From positions 1-25,136 of the forward strand of contig BBXU01001071.1 in NCBI GenBank assembly GCA_001598975.1: a stretch of DNA of 25,136 nucleotides. The letters run 5' to 3'. Below are positions 19,857 through 25,136 of this stretch, in pieces. This stretch comes from Parachlorella kessleri. Lineage: Eukaryota; Chlorophyta; Trebouxiophyceae; Chlorellales; Chlorellaceae. Numbering within the stretch: position 1 is the stretch's first letter; every line of letters begins with the position of its first letter. A program made the position numbers and the translations under genes. The notes under the pieces are model-generated. The model was not told the DNA's origin. It saw only the letters and a list, made by a program, of their open reading frames with translations, and did no database searches.

Positions 19857-21277
19857 ATGGAAGCTGCACTGGGGTGTTTGCTTGGGGTGGCGGTCGGCGA
19901 CGCAGCAGGGGCCACCTTGGAGTTTGAGAGCCCTGTTACCGCCCCCATGGTTGAGCATGCCTTGACACTGCCAGGGGGCGGCTGCTGGGCTGTCGGGCCA
20001 GGACAGTACACAGATGACATGGAGCTCACCCTGAGCTTGGCCAGCGGCCTGTGTGGGCATGCACCTGAGCAGGGCTTCCCGACCGACTCTGTAGCTCACC
20101 AATACACAGCCTGGTTGTTCAGCCAGCCATTTGACTGCGGCGTGACCTGCAAGACTGCCTTCCGCAATGGGCCGGACCCTGACTTGATGCGGGTGAGTGC
20201 AGCAAGGCCGAGTGACAGATTTGATACACACAACCCATTACAACATATGTGGTGACCACCACCACTATACTATCCACTAAGCTCCCCAAGTCCACCTAGA
20301 AGACACACATTGCTGTCAGCCTTGCTGAAGTGCCATTGTCTATTGTGATGTGAGATAGTCTCACAATTTCACCAAGCATGCAGGAGGCCGCGTTTCAGTG
20401 CAGCTCCGGCAGCAAGGCCAACGGGGCCCTCATGAGGGCAGCCCCACTGGCCATCTGGGCTCACAGGCTGGGCGATGCAGCCATTGCAGCCTGCGCAGCC
20501 ACAGACGCCATGCTGTCGCACCCCAACAGGACGTGCCAGGATTGCAGCGCCGCCTACTGCGTCGCTCTGGCTCACCTCATCCGGGCAGCTGGGGATAGCC
20601 AGGGGGCTGTAGAGCGGGCTGAGGCCTGGTGTAGAGAGCATGCAGACCCAGAGGTAGGCCTGGGGCCAGTCTGCCGGCGAGGGGGAAGGGTTGTGGTTGA
20701 GTAGGATTCGGTGCAGCATGAAATGTGCAGCAGATGCAGAACGACATGCGCTGCCTGCGTCCCTGCCCCACTGCTGGTTGCTGAAGCGGGCATAAATAGG
20801 CATGTCAAACATCAGTCAGCAGGCCATCACGCCTCGATCGCCATGCACCCAGCAGTCGTGGACATTCGGCCGCACAAAGCATGTTGTAGCTTGCTCTGGG
20901 TGCAGGTGCAGCAGTGGCTGCTGCAGGACTCGAAGGCAGAAGACATTACTAAGGTGGTCGATGCGCAGCACCAGGCAGGCTTTGTGAAGCACGGCTTCGC
21001 CCTGGCCTTTTACCACTTGCGGCAGCGAAGTAGCTTTGCTGAGGGTATACGTGCCACGCTGGCACATGGAGGAGACACCGACACCAATGCTGCCATCGTG
21101 GGGGCCATGCTGGGAGCGCTGTGGGGTGCCGAGGGCATACCGCAGGCCATGTCGCAGCCGGTGCTGGCTTACAGGTACCCAGCGCAGGGGGAGTGGCCAG
21201 GGCATGACAGGCCTGTTGCGCTCCAGCCTGGCAGGATCCCAGAGCTTGCAGAAGCTTTGTTTCAGGCAGGGAGGTGA
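19857..21277 (+). CDS. ADP-ribosylglycohydrolase (ARH/DraG family)
   Basis: The family removes ADP-ribose from modified proteins or related substrates using a binuclear Mg2+ site. Three exons join in phase 0: 19857-20192, 20384-20653 and 20906-21277, giving 325 aa, a normal family length. Motifs: LGCLLGVAVGDAAGATLEF at the N-terminus, QYTDDMELTLSLA (first metal ligands T-D-D), GSKANGALMRAAPLA (family G-x-x-x-N-G-x-x-M-R block) and AHGGDTDTNAAIVGAMLGALWG (second metal ligands D-T-D). All key ligands are present, so activity is expected. Which ADP-ribosylated substrate it uses cannot be told; its blocks look more like bacterial DraG-type enzymes than animal ARH3, but that is an impression without alignment. 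There is no presequence, so cytosolic or nuclear location is inferred. Introns are GT-AG. Confidence 0.94.
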
Positions 21278-22046
21278 CCAGGACTTCTAGAGTGCAGCAG
21301 GCTGCAACCGTTGCCATGACAAGGTCTTCAGGCAACCACTGGCAGAGGTGTCAAATACTAGAGATTGCTGTTTTGCACCTAGGTCAGGACTGAAGACGGT
21401 CCACTGTTTTGTTTGTTCGTGGTGCGTCGCCACATGGGTATCTTATCCTTGTTGCCCCACTTCTTCAGTGTGTGAAGCCATGTAAATCGGCCTGTACATG
21501 CTTGTCGACCGCTGCTGAGCCTAGGGTGAGTTGGCGTGCTTGCAAGTGGGGGTTTGTTGTCCAGCATATTTCACATCACAGGAGCAAGATTAGAGACGCA
21601 AGCTATTGCTTGCACAGCAACAGGTGAAGAGAAGCAAGTACTGGCACGACATCGTCAAGCTTTCCCTTGCAATTAGAGCCTGGCAAACTATATATGTATC
21701 AAATGCCATGAGGCAGGCGCCTTGCCTGACCTCATCAAATCGTACTGCCGCATCAAGGAAGAGGAGCTACACTCCACAGCAGAGAGCAGGTTGCTTCAGC
21801 ATAACAAGTTCAGCCGCACAGGGACAGACACATACGCCAGACCAGAAAAGTGATAAACACCAGTATAGATATATCACTTCACATACATGCCACTGGAGAG
21901 AAAGCATACTGGCCAAGGTAACCACAGGAGCCCAGTATGATTTGTTGTTACCATAGCGGAGGCCTCCCGTACAGCTTGTAACCTCCACTAATGTTCCTAG
22001 CCCCGCTACCCAAGAGCGGCTCGTGAAGTACACATCATCAGCAACC
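21278..22046. other. Convergent 3' intergenic region
   Basis: It holds the 3' flanks of the ADP-ribosylglycohydrolase (+) and the carrier (-). AT-rich around 21670-21900. A TGTAA motif at 21481 may end the plus-strand transcript. No gene or structural RNA was recognised. Confidence 0.55.
21481..21485 (+). terminator. TGTAA polyadenylation signal candidate for the ADP-ribosylglycohydrolase gene
   Basis: TGTAA (followed by ATCGG) lies 204 nt after the TGA stop on the same strand, at a plausible distance for a chlorophyte 3' UTR. Support is motif and distance only. Confidence 0.45.
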
Positions 22047-24113
22047 CTACACCGTGCGTTTCGCTGCAGCCTCCGCCGCACGCCGCTTCATAAGTCGCTG
22101 GACTTGCTCCAAGATCAAGAACGTCAGCACAGTGTGCGGGCCGACCCGCAAAAAGTGTGCCAGCGCCCCCTTGTATAGTCCCGCAGGGCCCTCAGTTGTC
22201 AGCGTCTTGAAGGCGCAGTCCATCGCGCTGGTGTAAAGGGTCCCCCTGCCGCCAACCACAGGCTGGTTCCAGAGCCGCGTGTTGACAACGTCAATGGGGT
22301 TGATGGCGGCGGTGACCGCCATGCCAGCCAGCAGCGAGGCGCCGATGTGCAGCAGCACAGGGTTCAGGTTGTGCTCCCTGCATCCAGAGCCGGTGAGACA
22401 GGTAATGTGCATATTAAGAAACTCCTCGTTGTCGGCAACTGCGGGGTCTCTACCCGATTCGTGGCTATTAGCACTGACACACAAGAATCCAAATATCTAG
22501 GCAACTGTGACAATCCAAATCCTTATGGTCAGTAGGCATACTAAACCCCAACCCTCCTGCAGCAGCAAGGCTGGCACTTCCAGGCTTCTCACTTGTTGGC
22601 CTTCTCCAGCTGAGCCTTGGCCGTGTCATAGACAGCCAGCTGCATTGCAGAGCCCACCGCTATCCTCAGCATGTTGACATGCATGCCGCGATAAAGGCCC
22701 AAGGGCCCTTCGGCGCGCAGGATGGAACCTACCGCATGCCAGAAGCCCTTGTATCTGCAAGCAGTGGAGGTGATCAAGGCTTTGGTGGAAGTATACCCAG
22801 TTTGTGGCAAACTACCCAGGCTGTTGCAGGCTGCCAGATCAAAAGCAAGCACGTGGAGGGAAACACGGGCAGCAAGCCTGCCTGATATATGAAGTACAGG
22901 AGCCCTAAATCTCATGACCTCAGCCATATTGACACCCAATTTGCATCCCAGTTTTCGCCGTCCCCTCCTGCCCAGTTGGACCCCCTCACTCATTCCTCAT
23001 GCTTGCCAGGTTGGCTGGCTCCCTCCTTCCCTCATGCCTCCTCACCCATGCGCATGTAAGTGATACTGTCCTCCTGAATGCGAACTCTCAAATGTGCACC
23101 TAAGGGGTGCAAGTGGCAACGTATTAGACAACAGCAAGAGGCTACTTACCCATGCTGCGTGCCCACCGCCAGTGGCTTGGCCGCTGCCGCCTGCAGCCGC
23201 GTCTTCACCAGCTGGAACGGGCTGCCAATGGCTGCACCCACCATGCCCGCGAGCGCCCCTGCCAGCAGGTTCACCGCAAAGCCATCCAGGTGGACCCCGG
23301 GGAGGTGCCCCGCTTGGAGCCAGGCCTGCAAGTGCAAAGGAAAGAAGGAAGCAAAGATGGCGCAAGCAGAAGTGCCGCCTCAAGAAGCAGTCTCCAGGCT
23401 GCACGGCTGGTGCAAATACGCATTCCTTGTTTGTACCAAGCCCAGGTTGCTACACAGCAAATTACCCGGACGCAAGCAAGGCTAAGTTATGCAGTTGCCG
23501 GTAAAAGCAGGTACCTTGATGGGTGCATAGCTTCCCAAGCGAGTGCCATTGGCTGCTATCTGGTAGCCGTATGCTGGCAGCAGGCCCTTCTCGAGCGCCC
23601 CTGGGCCCTCGTGCTGCAGAATCGCCACCAATGCCTGGAAAGGATTCTTGTAAGGCAGTTGCTGGGCCATACCTTTCCGCACCAGCTCTCCCTGCACAGC
23701 CAAAGGCGCTGGGTGTTAAATGAAGGATAGAACTGTGTACCCGGACCCTGCTTGGTTTGTCAGGGGGTGTCCAAGGCTCCCAGGACAGGACTTTACGTCA
23801 TGCTAGCCCGCACCCTCCCCCACGCCTTGGCAGTCACGATTCAAGTACCTGGTAAACAGACCTGGAGCTCTAGCCGTGTTCGCACAACGTCGAACGGGTT
23901 TGTGAGGGTCACTGCTCCACAGGCAGCGACGCTGCCGGCGAGGAAGCCTTTCAGGCCTTTGCTCAGCGGTGCGGCTGGCAGTGGTTTATTTTGTATGGCA
24001 TTTGATATAGCCGCAGGTGGGGGCGCATCAAAGTACCCAGAGGTCCGGGAAGTGGAACTGAATAGAGTGCCCACAGGGAACCGTGGAGTTGGCTGCTGGT
24101 TGCTCGTGGGCAT
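22047..24113 (-). CDS. Mitochondrial carrier (SLC25), oxaloacetate-carrier OAC1/SLC25A34-35-like
   Basis: SLC25 carriers move metabolites across the inner mitochondrial membrane. Minus-strand exons: 24113-23862, 23691-23515, 23325-23150, 22754-22593 and 22377-22047, exactly 365 aa. Three tandem repeats are visible. Repeat 1 has FLAGSVAACGAVTLTNPFDVVRTRLELQ-like sequence, then YKNPFQALVAILQHEGPGAL and YQIAANGTRLGSYAPIK. Repeat 2 has the signature SPFQLVKTRLQ with Gln where most carriers have an acid, then YKGFWHAVGSILRAEGPLGL and MQLAVYDTAKAQLE. Repeat 3 has NPIDVVNTRLWNQ and VGPHTVLTFLILEQVQRLM. The Asn-Gly-x-Arg-Leu-Gly element, the lost acid in repeat 2 and TRLWNQ in repeat 3 match yeast OAC1 and animal SLC25A34/35, so transport of oxaloacetate or related dicarboxylates, sulfate or thiosulfate is the best guess. 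A 50-residue N-terminal extension precedes repeat 1. All introns are GT-AG. Confidence 0.92.
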
Positions 24114-25136
24114 GTTGGCAATAATACACAGTGGATTTTGCTTTCGGTAAGGGCGCCTTGAGACTTACTACAAGGAGACCGCCCAGCACTGCACCAGATT
24201 CCAGGGCATCTAGGCGCCGAGTGGAGGAGGCGGATCTTGAAGGTTTTCCCTGTGTTTCTTTACAGGGTTTTTCATTTGATGCAGCCTCGGCCCATTCACC
24301 TGTTTCTTGAAGGCCCGCAACGTAGTAATTACGTTAACAATAATGATAATAAGACGGAGCAGGCATGAAGCCCGACAGCAAATCGAGGGCAAGACTGGAG
24401 CAGGCCTGGATCCAGAGCTTCAGCAGTTTTAAGAGGAGGAACAATGGATCTGCTGGCAGACTTGAGCAAGGACTTGAGCATGTGTGAGATTGCCAGCATG
24501 TGTGCTATTTGTTGTATGTGACGCGGCCGTTGCACATCCTCTGTGCTTATGCTAAATTCTCACAAGCAACTGTCATCAGACCGCAGCTGTAGCAGCATGA
24601 CTGTTTCCCGTTGTGGCAGGGGATCCAGAGGCCAATAGCACGTTGAGACAACCACGGCATGTAAAAGAGGGCGTCTCCCTACCCACGCCCCCTGCCGGTG
24701 GCCATTGGACTCCCAAAGGTACCACTTGCAGCATACGATGGCCGTGTCTTCATGGCCTTGGTTTTACTTATGTATTCTTCTTCTATGTGGTGTATTTGTG
24801 CTTGATAGATTGGCACGGTCGTAGTGCAAGAAATCAGTCTTGTGCTGGCTTCTGGGTTGCAAGAATGCATGGAAGTTTGCTTGCTACGGAAACCCACAAT
24901 GCTAACGATATTGCTGTCACGCGTCATCACGCTTTGCTTATCTTAGCCCATGGAGGAGTCAATTTGCCAGGCTGGGCTCTGCTACTACCGCCAGGCCAGT
25001 CTGCAGGGACAGTTGTTGTTGGTAGGTCGAAGCGCATGTGACTCCCATGCTGTCTGCACAAGTCGAGCCCTGCTGCAGAGCCATGTGGACGGGGAGGGGG
25101 GGCGGGGGGGGGGGTGGGGGGGGGGTAGGGGGCGAG
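24114..25136. other. 5' flank of the carrier gene and unassigned sequence
   Basis: The left part should hold the carrier promoter and 5' UTR. An A/T-rich patch with ATAATGATAATAAG is at about 24325-24355. No open frame here shows a family motif; frames such as 24613-25041 (+) look like noise. A gene reading left from outside the window, or a distant exon, cannot be excluded. Confidence 0.5.
25091..25132 (+). repeat. Poly-G-rich tract, candidate G-quadruplex
   Basis: Runs of 4, 7, 11, 10 and 5 G residues are separated by single bases or TA. At least four runs of four or more G with 1-2 base loops meet the usual G-quadruplex pattern. It sits at the very end of the window, so its full length is unknown. 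Confidence 0.85.

Noticed and set aside
4851..21880. Word ATATATCACTT shared by two AT-rich intergenic regions (near 4851 and 21870)
   Set aside because: Eleven bases of AT-rich sequence with no further flanking match; chance is a sufficient explanation.
1..25136. CRISPR arrays, insertion sequences, transposon ends, operons
   Set aside because: No spaced direct repeats, no transposase or reverse transcriptase motifs and no terminal inverted repeats were seen; the genes are intron-rich nuclear genes.

Overview
The window looks like nuclear DNA of a green alga (Chlorophyta, most likely a trebouxiophyte-type genome; this is inference). The genes are cut into short exons by many introns of about 100-450 bases with GC-rich flanks and 3' splice sites reading GCAG. 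The protein content fits a plastid-bearing eukaryote: a cyanobacterial-type LepA, a plant-like ferroportin, a mitochondrial carrier and a PUS1-type pseudouridine synthase with an organelle-like presequence. There are no Shine-Dalgarno sites, operons, CRISPR arrays, rRNA or tRNA genes.

Eight protein-coding genes were rebuilt exon by exon by joining splice sites in phase and matching family motifs. From left to right they are: the 3' part of plastid LepA/EF-4 (174-2485, +); a YkgJ-type CxxCxxCC zinc/iron-chelating domain protein (2961-4267, -); a MOCOS/ABA3-type cysteine-desulfurase-like protein with an N-terminal membrane anchor and no MOSC domain (5098-8688, -); a ferroportin/SLC40 iron exporter (8969-11924, +); an alpha/beta hydrolase (12704-14945, +); a PUS1-family tRNA pseudouridine synthase (15814-19491, -); an ADP-ribosylglycohydrolase (19857-21277, +); and an oxaloacetate-carrier-like SLC25 protein (22047-24113, -). 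The last kilobase upstream of the carrier has no recognisable gene and ends in a poly-G-rich tract.

The layout alternates convergent and divergent pairs. Two short divergent intervals (8689-8968 and 19492-19856) are probable bidirectional promoters, for sulfurase-like/ferroportin and PUS1/ADP-ribosylglycohydrolase. Convergent pairs share 3' flanks at 2486-2960, 14946-15813 and 21278-22046. Three neighbours (CxxCxxCC protein, desulfurase-like protein, ferroportin) touch metal or sulfur handling, but eukaryotic gene order is weak evidence of a shared pathway.

I see no clearly new multi-gene system. The strongest unusual signals are four introns that need GC-AG splicing to keep the reading frame, and two apparent one-base frame breaks in the desulfurase-like gene, while the other seven genes close exactly in frame.
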